DNA from: Elusimicrobiota bacterium | GTDB taxonomy: Bacteria; Elusimicrobiota; Elusimicrobia; UBA1565 | NCBI GenBank assembly: GCA_016196755.1 | Contig: JACPXC010000044.1 | Location: 39,890 to 103,889, forward strand | Length of the DNA: 64,000 nt | Direction of reading: 5' to 3' | Part shown: in pieces, positions 1 to 8,463 of the stretch | Layout of the letters: every line of letters begins with the position of its first letter | Position numbering within the stretch: position 1 is the stretch's first letter | Program-made: the position numbers and the translations under genes | The notes under the pieces: generated by a model | Told to the model about the DNA's origin: nothing | Seen by the model: only the letters and a program-made list of their open reading frames with translations | Databases searched by the model: none

Positions 1-302
1 GCGAAGGTCCCGGCCACGGCGGCGGCGCAGAGCGCGGCCTTGACGTGGACGAGAGCCTCGAAGCCCCCGAGCCGCAGGACGCCGGCCAGCAGGACCTGGG
101 CCAGCCACTCGAAGTCGACCCAGGGCGCGCCGCGCAGGGTATGCGACCAGGCCTCGACGCGTGGGATGCCTGCCCCGGCGAGGATGTCCCGGCCCGCGGC
201 CAGGTGCCACCAGAGGTCGGGGTCGACCAGCGCCGAGGCGCAGACCAGCGCGGCGAAGGCGGCGAGGAGCGCAGCCGGCGCGGCGGCCGAGACTCGCGTC
301 AC
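1..302 (-). CDS. Membrane protein, glycosyltransferase-39-like N-terminus (partial)
   Basis: The reading frame starts at a GTG whose last bases overlap the TGA of the preceding gene (GTGA overlap) and runs off the left window edge after about 100 residues. A hydrophobic segment at residues 7-26 is followed by DPDLWWHL (about 27-34), then a short acidic/aromatic stretch and a second hydrophobic helix. An early acidic residue next to a tryptophan/histidine stretch after the first membrane helix is typical of polytopic dolichol-phosphate-mannose-mannosyltransferase-like proteins. The family call is inference from the first hundred residues only. It is the last visible gene of the minus-strand Rieske/desaturase operon. 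Confidence 0.6.
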   Translation of the reverse strand, partial: MTRVSAAAPAALLAAFAALVCASALVDPDLWWHLAAGRDILAGAGIPRVEAWSHTLRGAPWVDFEWLAQVLLAGVLRLGGFEALVHVKAALCAAAVAGTF

Positions 303-1003
303 GAGAAGTCGGGGACGTCGAAGGACGTGGCGGGGGGAAGGCCGAGGTCGGCGGAGTCCTTGGGCACGTCCGAGAACGGGTCGGGCCCCGCGCGGCGGGG
401 ACGCGAGCGTCGTTCCTGCTTCGCGGGCGGCGGCGGCTTCCTGAGCTTCTCCTCGACGCGCTTGAGCTGGCTCTCGAGCTCGGCCGCCTTCTGGCCCTGC
501 ATGCTCAGGGCGGCCCGCGCCTGGTCGAGCTCCTCCTTCATGTTCAGGTAGCCGCCCACGCGGTGGCCCATGGCGCGGACCTTCTCCTCGAGCTCGGCCG
601 CCGCGGCCACGCGGGCCGCCATGTCGCGCTTGAGCCTCTCGTAAGCCTCGCGGCGCGCGCTGAGGCGCTTCTGGGTGGCCTCGAGGGAGCGGTCGATGAT
701 TCCCATGCGCTCCTGGGCGGTGCCCAGGGCGTCGACGGCCGACCGCTCGGGGTCGGGCGGCCAGGGGCCGACCTTCGGCGGCTCGACGCCGGGCGGCGTG
801 CGCTCGCTCTCCGGGAAGGCGGCGGAAAACTCAGCGGCGTCCGCGGCGCGGCGCCAGCATTCGGCGGGCGTGCCGAGAAGGTCTTCCTCGCAAAGCGGCA
901 GCTCCGCATCGAAGACCGGGAGGCGGGAGACCTCCAGCGGGTCGTAAGGGCCCACGACCCTTTCGCCGGAATAGACCCAATAGCGCGGCTTAGCGGCTTG
1001 CAC
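299..1003 (-). CDS. GYF-like domain plus coiled-coil protein, function unknown
   Basis: 234 residues from a GTG start that overlaps the end of the upstream synthase gene by 14 bases. Residues 8-55 (YWVYSGERVVGPYDPLEV onward) look like the short domain 2 of the GYF/DUF4339 type, found at the start of bacterial proteins with a 'W...G..VGPY' signature. Residues about 95-195 are rich in E, K, R, A and L in heptad spacing and should form a long coiled coil. The tail is basic, then acidic with prolines. No enzyme motif is visible. A scaffold or adaptor role is inference from the domain types. It belongs to the operon by overlap on both sides. Confidence 0.6.
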   Translation of the reverse strand: MQAAKPRYWVYSGERVVGPYDPLEVSRLPVFDAELPLCEEDLLGTPAECWRRAADAAEFSAAFPESERTPPGVEPPKVGPWPPDPERSAVDALGTAQERMGIIDRSLEATQKRLSARREAYERLKRDMAARVAAAAELEEKVRAMGHRVGGYLNMKEELDQARAALSMQGQKAAELESQLKRVEEKLRKPPPPAKQERRSRPRRAGPDPFSDVPKDSADLGLPPATSFDVPDFS

Positions 1004-1823
1004 AAACCTTAGGATAAGGCGCGGGGGTTACGCTTTCAAGACGTCGGGCGAAGCCCGACATCGAGCGCTCGAACAAGGCGAGGATCTCCGCTCCGCGGCG
1101 GCCGCGCAGGGCGGGCAGGGAAGCTCGGGAGGCCGCCAGCAGATCAACGGCGCGCAGACGCTCCTCGGTCGCCCAGGCGCGTACGGGGGGGGAGGCGATG
1201 AAGGCTCGGCGGTCCGTCCATGGCGAGCCGGCGGCCGCAGCGGCTAGGGCGACCAGGCGAGGGACGTTGACGAGGCCTCGGGAGAGGTCCTCGTCCAAGT
1301 CCCGCATGGTCGAGCACCAGCCGAAAGCCTCGATGAGTTCCGGGGCGTCACCCGGGCCAAGCTCCGCGCGCGCTGCCTTTAGGAGGAGGGCGAGGGACAA
1401 GCGGAAGGTGCGGCGGTGGTGGGCGCGCAGGTCCTCGGCGTCCGATAGCAGGCCTTGGAGCGCCCGCCGGCGGTCGAAGCGCATGGCGTCTAAGAGCTCG
1501 AGGACCTCCTCCCGGGCGTGCCCCAGGTCCGCCATGAAGGCCTGAGCCAAGCGGGAGAGCGTCCCCGTCCCGTATCGGCCGGCGCGGATCTCGGCCGCGG
1601 CCCTGGCGACGACGGCGTCGGCATCCTCGGCCGAGGGGGCGTCGCCGTCGAGGAGGTCGTCGGCCAACTGGAGGAAGCAGAAGCCGGTGCGCAGGGCCCG
1701 CGAGCCGCGGGGCCAGAACAGCGCCCGCATGTAGACCAGCAGCATGACGGTGAGGTAGCGCCGGTGCCGGCGCGCGCAGCGCAGGAACTGCGCCAGGCAG
1801 AGCAGCTCGATGCTATCGGGCAT
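990..1823 (-). CDS. Squalene/phytoene synthase-like isoprenoid synthase
   Basis: 277 residues, nearly all helical. Two acidic motifs lie where class I head-to-head prenyl synthases have them: LADDLLDGD at about residues 53-61 and MRDLDEDLSRG at about 173-183, the second followed by N-V-P as in the family's D...D...G..(I/L)P pattern. Squalene/phytoene synthases condense two prenyl diphosphates using Mg2+ held by these aspartates. The protein is slightly short for the family (usually 280-350) and the first motif is not textbook, so it may be a divergent or catalytically changed member. It overlaps the desaturase stop by 11 bases, so it is translated from the same message as the Rieske enzymes. 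Confidence 0.6.
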   Translation of the reverse strand: MPDSIELLCLAQFLRCARRHRRYLTVMLLVYMRALFWPRGSRALRTGFCFLQLADDLLDGDAPSAEDADAVVARAAAEIRAGRYGTGTLSRLAQAFMADLGHAREEVLELLDAMRFDRRRALQGLLSDAEDLRAHHRRTFRLSLALLLKAARAELGPGDAPELIEAFGWCSTMRDLDEDLSRGLVNVPRLVALAAAAAGSPWTDRRAFIASPPVRAWATEERLRAVDLLAASRASLPALRGRRGAEILALFERSMSGFARRLESVTPAPYPKVCASR

Positions 1824-2721
1824 CGCCCAGCGGGCGCGGCCCGCGCCACATGCTCGCGTAGACCGACAAGAACGACGGCCGCGGCCGCGAGGAGTCCACG
1901 TACTTGGGCAGGTGGATCCACGGAGTCCGAGGCCTCTGGTGGTGGGCCAGATGGTCGTGGTAGTTGAGGAAGAGGGCCTTGACCACGGGATTGACGGAGA
2001 GGTTCCACGCCCCCTCCGTGACGTCGAGCGCCGACCAAGCGTGGTCGGCGTATTGGAGCGAGCTCCAATTGACGGCGAAAGCCGCGTAGCACAGGAGCCA
2101 TCCGCCGGGGCTCAGGTCCAGGACGGCGAAGACCGCGGCCTGCAACAGCCCGGTGAACAGGATCTCCAGGCGCAGCGCGGCCTCCGGGGCCTCGTCGAAG
2201 CCGCCGAGCATGGCGTCGGCGCTCGTCTGGCCGGCCAGCGCCGAGTCGCCGCGGAGCGGGAAGCGCCGGAAGCAGCCGGGCCAGAGCAGGTAGACGACGG
2301 CCCCAAGCGGCAGAAACGCCCAATAGAGCCCGGTCAGGATGGCGTACCACTGGGCGGCCTTGAGCCAGCGCCGTTCGCCGGGGCGGTAGTAGTCGAACTG
2401 CTCGACGGCGGTCCGGTTGCGGCGGTGGTGGCCCAGGTGGAAGATCCGTTGGAACCCCAAGCCGGTCGGGATGAAGGCCGCCGCTACGCGTCCGCCCCAC
2501 TCGTTGATGGACGGCCGAGGGTGCAGGATGCCGTGGACGGATTCATGGAGGAGGGAGAATACCGTGTTGTTGACGAAGGAGAACGCCACGGCGGCGGCGA
2601 TCGGCGCCGCCCAGCCGTCGGCGTGTGAGGCCGTCCACAGCAGCCCGGCGTCGGCGGAGACGGCCGCGAGCAGGAGGAGCGCGTTAAGCCGGGCGGGGAC
2701 CGGGTCTTGCGCCTCGGGCAC
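1813..2721 (-). CDS. Membrane fatty acid desaturase / hydroxylase family protein
   Basis: I place the start at the GTG that shares its G with the upstream TAG stop (TAGTG), giving 302 residues. A longer in-frame extension exists, but it lies inside the upstream gene. The three histidine boxes of membrane diiron desaturases are present: HESVHG (about 59-64), HLGHH (about 95-99) and YHDHLAHH (about 254-261), between four or five hydrophobic helices. The second desaturase at 33814-34743 is a clear paralogue, sharing 'FDYY.PGE', 'LTGL.W' and the carboxy-terminal 'PWIHL' context. Substrate is unknown. Family members desaturate or hydroxylate acyl chains or carotenoid-like lipids in the inner membrane. 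Confidence 0.85.
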   Translation of the reverse strand: MPEAQDPVPARLNALLLLAAVSADAGLLWTASHADGWAAPIAAAVAFSFVNNTVFSLLHESVHGILHPRPSINEWGGRVAAAFIPTGLGFQRIFHLGHHRRNRTAVEQFDYYRPGERRWLKAAQWYAILTGLYWAFLPLGAVVYLLWPGCFRRFPLRGDSALAGQTSADAMLGGFDEAPEAALRLEILFTGLLQAAVFAVLDLSPGGWLLCYAAFAVNWSSLQYADHAWSALDVTEGAWNLSVNPVVKALFLNYHDHLAHHQRPRTPWIHLPKYVDSSRPRPSFLSVYASMWRGPRPLGDAR

Positions 2722-3296
2722 TAGGCCCTGGCGTTCCGGCGCCGACCCAGCCAGAACCCCGCGAGAAGGCCCGCCAGGCCCGCGCCGGCGGCCAGCCTGA
2801 ACGCATATTTTTTTACGGCGCCGAGCACCGGGTTGTCGAAGACGCTCGTCGAATAATGGATGTTGGCGAGGAGCCATCGGCCGCTTTCTTTGACGAGCGT
2901 GCAGCTCCAGCGCCCGCCGATCTGAAACTGCGAGCCGTCGGCCAGCTTGTAGCTGTCGCGCGAGGAGCCCCAGGCCAGGCCGACGGTGCCGCCGGCGTAT
3001 AACTTGGTGAGGTCGTCGACCGACATATCGACGTGGACGCTTTCGACGCGGCGCTCGGGGCCCTTCATCATCGTGTTGTAATAGTCCTTCATCGCCTGGC
3101 GGCCGCGGCGCGTGTCGCCGTTCATGGTCGTAAACAGCACGTCGGGGTGGAGGTGCTCCGCCATCGCGTCGACATCGCCGCGGTTGAGGGCCGCGGCGAA
3201 GCCGTCGCGGACCGCGCGCAGCTCGTCATGGACGGCGGCGGGCGTCTGCGCCAGGGCGGCGGCGGCCAGGAGGGCGCACAGCGTCGTCATCGTCAT
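2721..3296 (-). CDS. Exported SnoaL/NTF2-like protein with C-terminal membrane anchor
   Basis: 191 residues. An N-terminal signal sequence (about 1-22, ending near ALAQTPA) precedes a SnoaL-like cone fold: an opening helix 'VRDGFAAALNRGDVDAMAEHLHPDV', split here as helix 28-45 and strand 49-54, then G-R-x-A-M-K-D-Y-Y and later strands to about 150. A hydrophobic helix (about 165-185) ends in a run of arginines, suggesting the domain is tethered facing the periplasm. SnoaL-fold proteins are either small isomerases/hydroxylases or non-catalytic partners of oxygenases. The gene starts one base after the Rieske stop. A related anchored copy follows the second Rieske operon at 35454-36086. Confidence 0.75.
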   Translation of the reverse strand: MTMTTLCALLAAAALAQTPAAVHDELRAVRDGFAAALNRGDVDAMAEHLHPDVLFTTMNGDTRRGRQAMKDYYNTMMKGPERRVESVHVDMSVDDLTKLYAGGTVGLAWGSSRDSYKLADGSQFQIGGRWSCTLVKESGRWLLANIHYSTSVFDNPVLGAVKKYAFRLAAGAGLAGLLAGFWLGRRRNARA

Positions 3297-3297
3297 A

Positions 3298-4311
3298 TCA
3301 GGGTCTCCCTACGGCTTCGGTTTGCGGGCCGCGGCGCGCCTGGGGGAGCGCGGCTGCCCAGCGGAAGAATTCGACGAGCTCGCGGTCTGCCGCTACGAGG
3401 GTCCGGGGGTCGTAGCGCGTGCCCTTGAGCGAAGCGGCCTCGTCGGCGAGGTAGGCCTGGGTCATCGTCCGACGGGCGCGCAGGCTCAGGCTGTCGACGA
3501 GAGGAGCCGCGCGGCGGGTGAAGACGAATCCATCGACGAAGGTCCCGCCGCCTTCGAGGGGACGGAGGGCCAGGATAAAGCGGGTCTTCAGACGGCCGAA
3601 GTCGCCTTCCATGACGAAGAAGGTCCCTCCCCATACCGTGATGGACATGTCGATGAATCGGCCGGCAGCGCGCCTGAGCAGGCGGTCGTACCAGGCCCGG
3701 CCGACGACCTCGGCGCGGTAGCGGTTCCGGCGCGCGAAGGGGGCCGGGACATCTATGTCCGGGAGGCCGATCAGGCGCCTGCCGTGGACCAGCAGGAAAT
3801 GCCTTTCGTCGAAGCCGTGCGCGGCGGTCATGTACCACGGACAGTCCGCCTCGAAGGAGAATGGGAGGGCCGCGTAGTCCGACGGCTGGCGCCCATCGAA
3901 GAACGGGAGGGGGAAGAGCGGGTGTTCGCCGTGGAAGAAGAATACGGTGCCGTGACGCTCCTCGGCGGGATAGGCGCGCTGACGGGCGAAGTCGGGGATC
4001 TCGGTCGAACCTGGGACGAGACGGCAGCGCCCGTCGGCGCCGTACTCCCAACCGTGGAACGGGCACTGCAGGCGGCCCGAGACCAAGGAGCCCTTCCCGA
4101 GGTCGGCGCCCATATGGGCGCAGGAGGCTGCCATGACCGTCGGGCGCCCGTCCGGGCCGCGGAAGGCCGCCAGGCGGCGGCCCAATACGGTCTTCGAGAC
4201 CGGGCGGCCGGCGAGCTCGGACGACCGGCAGAGCGGATACCAGGAGGCGGGGAAGCGCGTGAAGGCTTCGATGGGAGGAGCCTCGCTCGCCGCCAAGGCC
4301 CCGGAAGGCAT
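3298..4311 (-). CDS. Rieske non-heme iron oxygenase (short type)
   Basis: 337 residues from an ATG overlapping the upstream TGA by one base (TGATG). The Rieske [2Fe-2S] ligands are visible: C64-A-H66 and C83-P-F-H86, followed by GWEYGADGRC. The mononuclear iron site is the downstream GFDERHFLLVH (about 167-176) with an H-x4-H pair and a nearby aspartate. Family enzymes hydroxylate, desaturate or demethylate organic substrates using O2 and electrons from a reductase. No ferredoxin or reductase gene is in the operon. The closest relative in the window by layout is the gene at 27539-28537, which shares the same unusual iron-site spacing. Confidence 0.85.
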   Translation of the reverse strand: MPSGALAASEAPPIEAFTRFPASWYPLCRSSELAGRPVSKTVLGRRLAAFRGPDGRPTVMAASCAHMGADLGKGSLVSGRLQCPFHGWEYGADGRCRLVPGSTEIPDFARQRAYPAEERHGTVFFFHGEHPLFPLPFFDGRQPSDYAALPFSFEADCPWYMTAAHGFDERHFLLVHGRRLIGLPDIDVPAPFARRNRYRAEVVGRAWYDRLLRRAAGRFIDMSITVWGGTFFVMEGDFGRLKTRFILALRPLEGGGTFVDGFVFTRRAAPLVDSLSLRARRTMTQAYLADEAASLKGTRYDPRTLVAADRELVEFFRWAAALPQARRGPQTEAVGRP

Positions 4312-5426
4312 CAAGCTTTGGCGGACTCGAGGGTCTTGGCCAGGTCGGCTGCCACCAGGCGGTGGAACAGGTGCTCGCCGGCCTCGCGGCGCACCGAGAG
4401 GCGCCCCGCGGTGTAGGAGCGCGAGCTCAGGCCCTTCTGCACCGAGACCGAGATGTCCTGGTCCTCGTGCTGGATGCGCTCGCCCAGGTCGACGCTGGCC
4501 TTGTTGCGCTCGTGCGCGGCCGGGCTGACGTCGTCGAAGTAGAAGTCGAAGACCACCTTGGTGCGGTCGTGGCCCATGGGGAGGACGAGGTTCGTGTCCA
4601 TCACGCCCTCGTACCAGTTGAGCATGAAGTTCGGGTAGAGCCAGTAGTAGTAGGCGTGCTCGCCGCGGCGCAGTCGCGAGCTGTCGGCGTTGGAAGCGCT
4701 GGCCTTGAGCGGGGCCTTCTGGAGGCAGAAGCGGTCTTTGTTCTCGACGGTGTAGTTCACGTAGTCGATGACCGTGGCCAGCGACTTGTGCAGGACCGGG
4801 ACGTGGTAGCCGCCGTCGAGGTAGTTGTCGACGTAGACCTTCCAATTGCACTTGAATTCGTAGACCCGGCGCTCGAAGAACTTGAAGCGGCCGACGTCGA
4901 GCGCCTTGACCTGGCGCGGCAGGTCGCCGAGGAACTCGGCCAGACTCGGGGCGGCGGGCTCGAGGCAGACGAAGACGTAGTTCTCCCAGGCCTCGACCCG
5001 CACCGGCAGGAGCCCGATCTTGGACTTGTCGAAGTCCCCGCCGCCCATGTCCGGGGCGCCTTTGAGCTTGCCGTCTAAGCCGTAGGTCCAGCCGTGATAG
5101 GGACAGCGCATCGTCGAGCACTCGCCCTCGGGCTGGCACATGACGAGGGTGGCGTGGTGGCGGCAGACGTTGTAGAAGGCCTTGAGGCCGCCCATGTCGC
5201 GGACCACGACGATGTGCTCGCCGGCGATCTCGGCGGTGACGTACTGGCCCTGTTTCTGGAGCTGGTCGAGCCGGGCCACGAACTGCCAGCTCGCGCCGAA
5301 GACGGTGGGGCGCTCGGCCTCGTATATCCGCGGGTCGGTGTACCAAGGACCGGGGATCGTCGAGGCCTCCTCGAGGGGCTTGGAGGGGTCGTAGAGGGCC
5401 AGCAGGGATTCCAGGTCGGATTTCAT
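4311..5426 (-). CDS. Rieske non-heme iron oxygenase, alpha-subunit type
   Basis: 371 residues. I use the second ATG (5426). A TACAAT hexamer lies 9 bases upstream, and an ATG 21 bases further out would fall beyond that promoter. The Rieske cluster ligands are C88-R-H90 and C108-P-Y-H111 with GWTYG following. The catalytic iron motif is VDNYLDGGYHVPVLH (about 199-213), giving D204, H208 and H213. The order and the NWKVYVDNYLDGGYH motif resemble choline/carnitine monooxygenase-type alpha subunits, though the substrate cannot be read from sequence. It heads the seven-gene minus-strand operon. The permease at 5457 diverges from it. Confidence 0.88.
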   Translation of the reverse strand: MKSDLESLLALYDPSKPLEEASTIPGPWYTDPRIYEAERPTVFGASWQFVARLDQLQKQGQYVTAEIAGEHIVVVRDMGGLKAFYNVCRHHATLVMCQPEGECSTMRCPYHGWTYGLDGKLKGAPDMGGGDFDKSKIGLLPVRVEAWENYVFVCLEPAAPSLAEFLGDLPRQVKALDVGRFKFFERRVYEFKCNWKVYVDNYLDGGYHVPVLHKSLATVIDYVNYTVENKDRFCLQKAPLKASASNADSSRLRRGEHAYYYWLYPNFMLNWYEGVMDTNLVLPMGHDRTKVVFDFYFDDVSPAAHERNKASVDLGERIQHEDQDISVSVQKGLSSRSYTAGRLSVRREAGEHLFHRLVAADLAKTLESAKA

Positions 5427-5435
5427 GGCCTCATT

Positions 5436-5441
5436 ATTGTA
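5436..5441 (-). promoter_or_regulatory. -10 element of the Rieske/desaturase operon
   Basis: TACAAT on the minus strand ends 9 bases before the ATG at 5426, so transcription would begin at or within a few bases of the start codon. No convincing -35 was seen. The call rests on the repeated arrangement at other operon starts in this window. Confidence 0.5.
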
Positions 5442-5456
5442 GAACATTGTCCCCGG

Positions 5457-6725
5457 ATGGCAATGTCGGCCGAAAACCGCGCGCTCACCCGCTTCGACCT
5501 CACCTGCATCGGCATCAACTCAGTCGTGGGCTCGAGCATCTTCATGTTCCCCGCGGCGCTGGCCGGCTTCCTAGGCCCGGCCTCGATCGCGGCGTTCGCG
5601 GCGGTGGGGCTATTGATGTTCAGCGTGGGACTCTGCTTCGCCGAGGCGGCCACCCACTTCGACGAGGCCGGCGGCTCCTACCTCTACGCCCGCGAGGCCT
5701 TCGGCGACCGGGTGGGATTTGCGATCGGCTGGCTGAGTTGGTTCTCTTACCTCTTCGGCTGGGCCGCGGTCTCCAACGGCATCGCCTCCTACCTGAGCTG
5801 GTTCGACGAGAGCCTGGCGTCGCCGTGGTTCGTCAAGAGCGTGGCCGGCGTCACGATCCTGTCCTTCGGCGTCCTCAACTACCGGGGCGTCAAGCTGGGG
5901 GCCTGGGTCTCGAACTTCTTTACCGCGGCGAAGCTCGCCGCGCTCCTCGTGTTCGTGGCGGTGGGCCTTCCCAAGCTCCAAGGCGGCCTGCTGACTCCGC
6001 TCGCCCCGAAAGCCTGGTCGGGCTTCGGCCCGGCCTGCTTTCTGGCTTACTTCGCGTTTCAGGGCTTCGAGGGCATCCCCGTCCCCTCGGGCGAGGCCGC
6101 GACGCCGCGCAAGCACGTGCCGTTCGCCGTCGTGACGTCGCTGATCGTGGCCTCGGTCGTCTACATGCTCGTGCAGCTCGTCGCGGTCGGGACCAACCCA
6201 GGCCTGGCCGAGGCGAAGCGGCCGCTGGCCGACACGGCCTTCCTCATCATGGGGCCGATGGGGGCCGGCTTCATCGCCCTGGCCGCGGCCGCCTCGATGA
6301 CGGGCTATACCTCGAGCGCCGCGCTGGTCTGTCCGCGCTTCCTCTCCGCGCTGGCCCACGACGGCCACGTCCCGGCCGCCCTGGGCGCGAGCCACCCGCG
6401 CTTCGCCACGCCCTACCTCTCCATCCTCGTCACGACCGGGATCGTCCTCTCCGCCGCGCTGGTCTTCGACTTCGGGCGCTTGGTCGACTTCAGCAACATC
6501 GCGGTCTGCGCCCAGTACATCACGACCTGCGCGGCGGTTCCGGTCCTGCGCCGGCGCATGAAGGCCGAGCCGGGCTCCTTCCGCCTGCCCGGCGGCCTCC
6601 TCGTCCCCGTCATCGGCGTGCTGGCCACGCTCTGGCTGGGCGCCCAGGGCGGGGCCTCCGAGATCCTGTGGTCGGCGGCTATCCTCGCCGCCGGCTTCGT
6701 CATCCGCGCCTTGTGCCGACTTTAA
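5457..6725 (+). CDS. APC-superfamily amino acid permease
   Basis: 422 residues with about twelve hydrophobic helices. The first helix carries IGINSVVGSSIFMFPAAL, the glycine-rich unwound helix 1 that binds substrate in APC transporters. Helix 3 has the 'GWLSWFSYLFGW' type pattern, and helix 6 has 'FLAYFAFQGFEGIPVPSGEA', here trimmed to its key F-x-G-F-E motif. This fits import or exchange of an amino acid or amine through the inner membrane. A second ATG at 5463 is an equally possible start. The stop overlaps the next start by 13 bases, so the two are co-transcribed. Substrate unknown. Confidence 0.85.
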   Translation: MAMSAENRALTRFDLTCIGINSVVGSSIFMFPAALAGFLGPASIAAFAAVGLLMFSVGLCFAEAATHFDEAGGSYLYAREAFGDRVGFAIGWLSWFSYLFGWAAVSNGIASYLSWFDESLASPWFVKSVAGVTILSFGVLNYRGVKLGAWVSNFFTAAKLAALLVFVAVGLPKLQGGLLTPLAPKAWSGFGPACFLAYFAFQGFEGIPVPSGEAATPRKHVPFAVVTSLIVASVVYMLVQLVAVGTNPGLAEAKRPLADTAFLIMGPMGAGFIALAAAASMTGYTSSAALVCPRFLSALAHDGHVPAALGASHPRFATPYLSILVTTGIVLSAALVFDFGRLVDFSNIAVCAQYITTCAAVPVLRRRMKAEPGSFRLPGGLLVPVIGVLATLWLGAQGGASEILWSAAILAAGFVIRALCRL

Positions 6726-8449
6726 TCTACGACCGCGACTGCGGGTTTTGCCGGCGCTGGGTCGAGCGCTTCCGGGGCATCACCGGCGACCGGGTCGAGT
6801 ACCTGGCCTCGGCCGATGCCGCCAAGCGTTTCCCTAATATCCCCGCCGAGGTCATGGACCGCGCCGTTGTGTTTGTCGAGTCCGACGGAACGGTCCGGGA
6901 GGGGGCGCGGGCGGTGTTCGGCGCGCTCGGCCCGCTGTGGCTGGAGGTTTACGAGCGCCTGCCGGGCTTCGCCCCGGTCTCCGAATGGTCTTACGGGCTG
7001 GTGGCGCGCAATCGGATGTTCTTTTCGCGGGTCACGCGGCTCCTATGGGGGGAAGACCTCTCACTTCCGACCTATCACTTGGCGCGCTGGCTCTTCCTCA
7101 AGGGCATGGCGCTCTGCTACGGGATAGCCTTCGTCTCGTTCGCGGTCCAGGCCCCTGGATTGGTGGGACCGCGCGGCATCATGCCGGCGCCGGGACTCGA
7201 CCCGGCGATGCTGGCCTGGGCCGGAGCGGGGCTCTCCGTGGTCTTCCTGTTCGGCCTCCTGCCGTCTCTGCTCTCGGCTCTCTTGTGGCTCATGTACCGA
7301 CAGGTCTATCTCGTCGGGGGCGTGTTCCTCGGCTTTCAGTGGGACATCCTCCTGCTCGAGGCCGGGGTCTTGGCCTTTCTGCTGGCGCCATGGGGCATTC
7401 GGCCGCGCCTGGCCGACGCGCGCGCGCCGTCGACGGCCGCCCTATGGCTGGTGCGTTGGCTGTGGTTCCGGCTGGTCTTCCTCTCCGCTCTCGTCAAGCT
7501 GGCCAGCGGCGACGCGCTGTGGAGCGGATTGACGGCGCTAAGCGTCCACTACGAGACCCAGCCGCTGCCTACCGTCGGCGGCTGGTGGGCCCATCAACTG
7601 CCCGCGGGCGCCCAGCGCTTCTCCTGCGCCGTCATGTTCTTCATCGAGCTGGTCCTGCCGCTGGCGATCTTCCTGCCGCGCCGCCCGCGCCTGGCGGCGT
7701 TCCTCGGCGTCAACCTGCTGATGCTCCTCATCGCGGCCACCGGCAACTACACGTTCTTCAACCTCCTGGCCTTCGTCCTGAGCTTGCCGCTGCTCGACGA
7801 CAGCTTGCTGGGGCGTAAGGCCGCGCCGGGCCCGCGCGAGCCGCGCGCGCGCCGGGCTCTAGGCTGGGCGTTCGCGGCCTTCGTCGTGCCGGTCAGCATC
7901 GTCCAAGGCCTGACCCGGGTCTGGACGCCCGTCGCCCGGGACCCGGGGCTCCAGCGCGTGGCCGCGGCCGGCCATGCGTACCAGCTCGTCTCCGCCTACG
8001 GCCTCTTCGCCGTGATGACGCCCCGGCGCGGCGAGATCGTCGTCGAGGGCACCGTCGACGGCCGCGAGTGGAAGGCCTACGAGTTCCGCTGGAAGCCCGG
8101 CGACCCCGCGCGGCGCCCGGGGTGGGTCCAGCCGCACCAGCCGCGGCTGGATTGGCAGATGTGGTTCGCCGCGCTCTCGCCCTACCAGCACAACGGCTGG
8201 TACCTGGCGTTCCTGCAGAGGCTCCTCGAAGGCTCGCCCGAGGTTCGGGGGCTCTTGGCCAATGACCCGTTCCCGGCCGCGCCGCCCAAGGCCATCCGGT
8301 CGCTGTTCTACGAGTATAAGTTCACCGACGCGAAGACCCGGCGCGAGACCGGGGCCTGGTGGCGGCGGGAGTTCAGAGGAATGTATGCGCCGATCCTCAC
8401 GCTGATGCCCGATGGGCGCCTTGCCGCGTTGGCACCGCCGGGCGACTAG
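6713..8449 (+). CDS. DCC-thioredoxin (DUF393) / lipase maturation factor fusion membrane protein
   Basis: 578 residues from a GTG inside the end of the permease gene. Residues 1-115 match the DCC/DUF393 thioredoxin-like family: an early YDRDCGFCRRW gives the C10-x-x-C13 redox pair. From about 125 to 400 there are eight or so membrane helices with conserved W/F/G-rich loops (YETQPLPTVGGWWAHQLP, about 285-303) typical of lipase maturation factor family proteins. The last 170 residues form the soluble LMF tail (WQMWFAALSPYQHNGW). LMF proteins help fold lipases in vertebrates. Bacterial homologues are uncharacterised, and joining one to a thiol-redox domain suggests disulfide handling during export (inference). 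Confidence 0.85.
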   Translation: MPTLIYDRDCGFCRRWVERFRGITGDRVEYLASADAAKRFPNIPAEVMDRAVVFVESDGTVREGARAVFGALGPLWLEVYERLPGFAPVSEWSYGLVARNRMFFSRVTRLLWGEDLSLPTYHLARWLFLKGMALCYGIAFVSFAVQAPGLVGPRGIMPAPGLDPAMLAWAGAGLSVVFLFGLLPSLLSALLWLMYRQVYLVGGVFLGFQWDILLLEAGVLAFLLAPWGIRPRLADARAPSTAALWLVRWLWFRLVFLSALVKLASGDALWSGLTALSVHYETQPLPTVGGWWAHQLPAGAQRFSCAVMFFIELVLPLAIFLPRRPRLAAFLGVNLLMLLIAATGNYTFFNLLAFVLSLPLLDDSLLGRKAAPGPREPRARRALGWAFAAFVVPVSIVQGLTRVWTPVARDPGLQRVAAAGHAYQLVSAYGLFAVMTPRRGEIVVEGTVDGREWKAYEFRWKPGDPARRPGWVQPHQPRLDWQMWFAALSPYQHNGWYLAFLQRLLEGSPEVRGLLANDPFPAAPPKAIRSLFYEYKFTDAKTRRETGAWWRREFRGMYAPILTLMPDGRLAALAPPGD

Positions 8450-8463
8450 CGGAACCGTAAACG

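Noticed and set aside
3298..5346. Single 682-codon frame spanning both Rieske genes
   Set aside because: Only its last half matches a Rieske protein. The first half is Arg/Pro-rich and lies in a different frame of the alpha-type Rieske, so I used the ATG at 4311.
990..5426. Carotenoid biosynthesis cluster
   Set aside because: A phytoene-synthase-like protein is present but no phytoene desaturase, lycopene cyclase or geranylgeranyl synthase; the desaturase is of the membrane diiron type.
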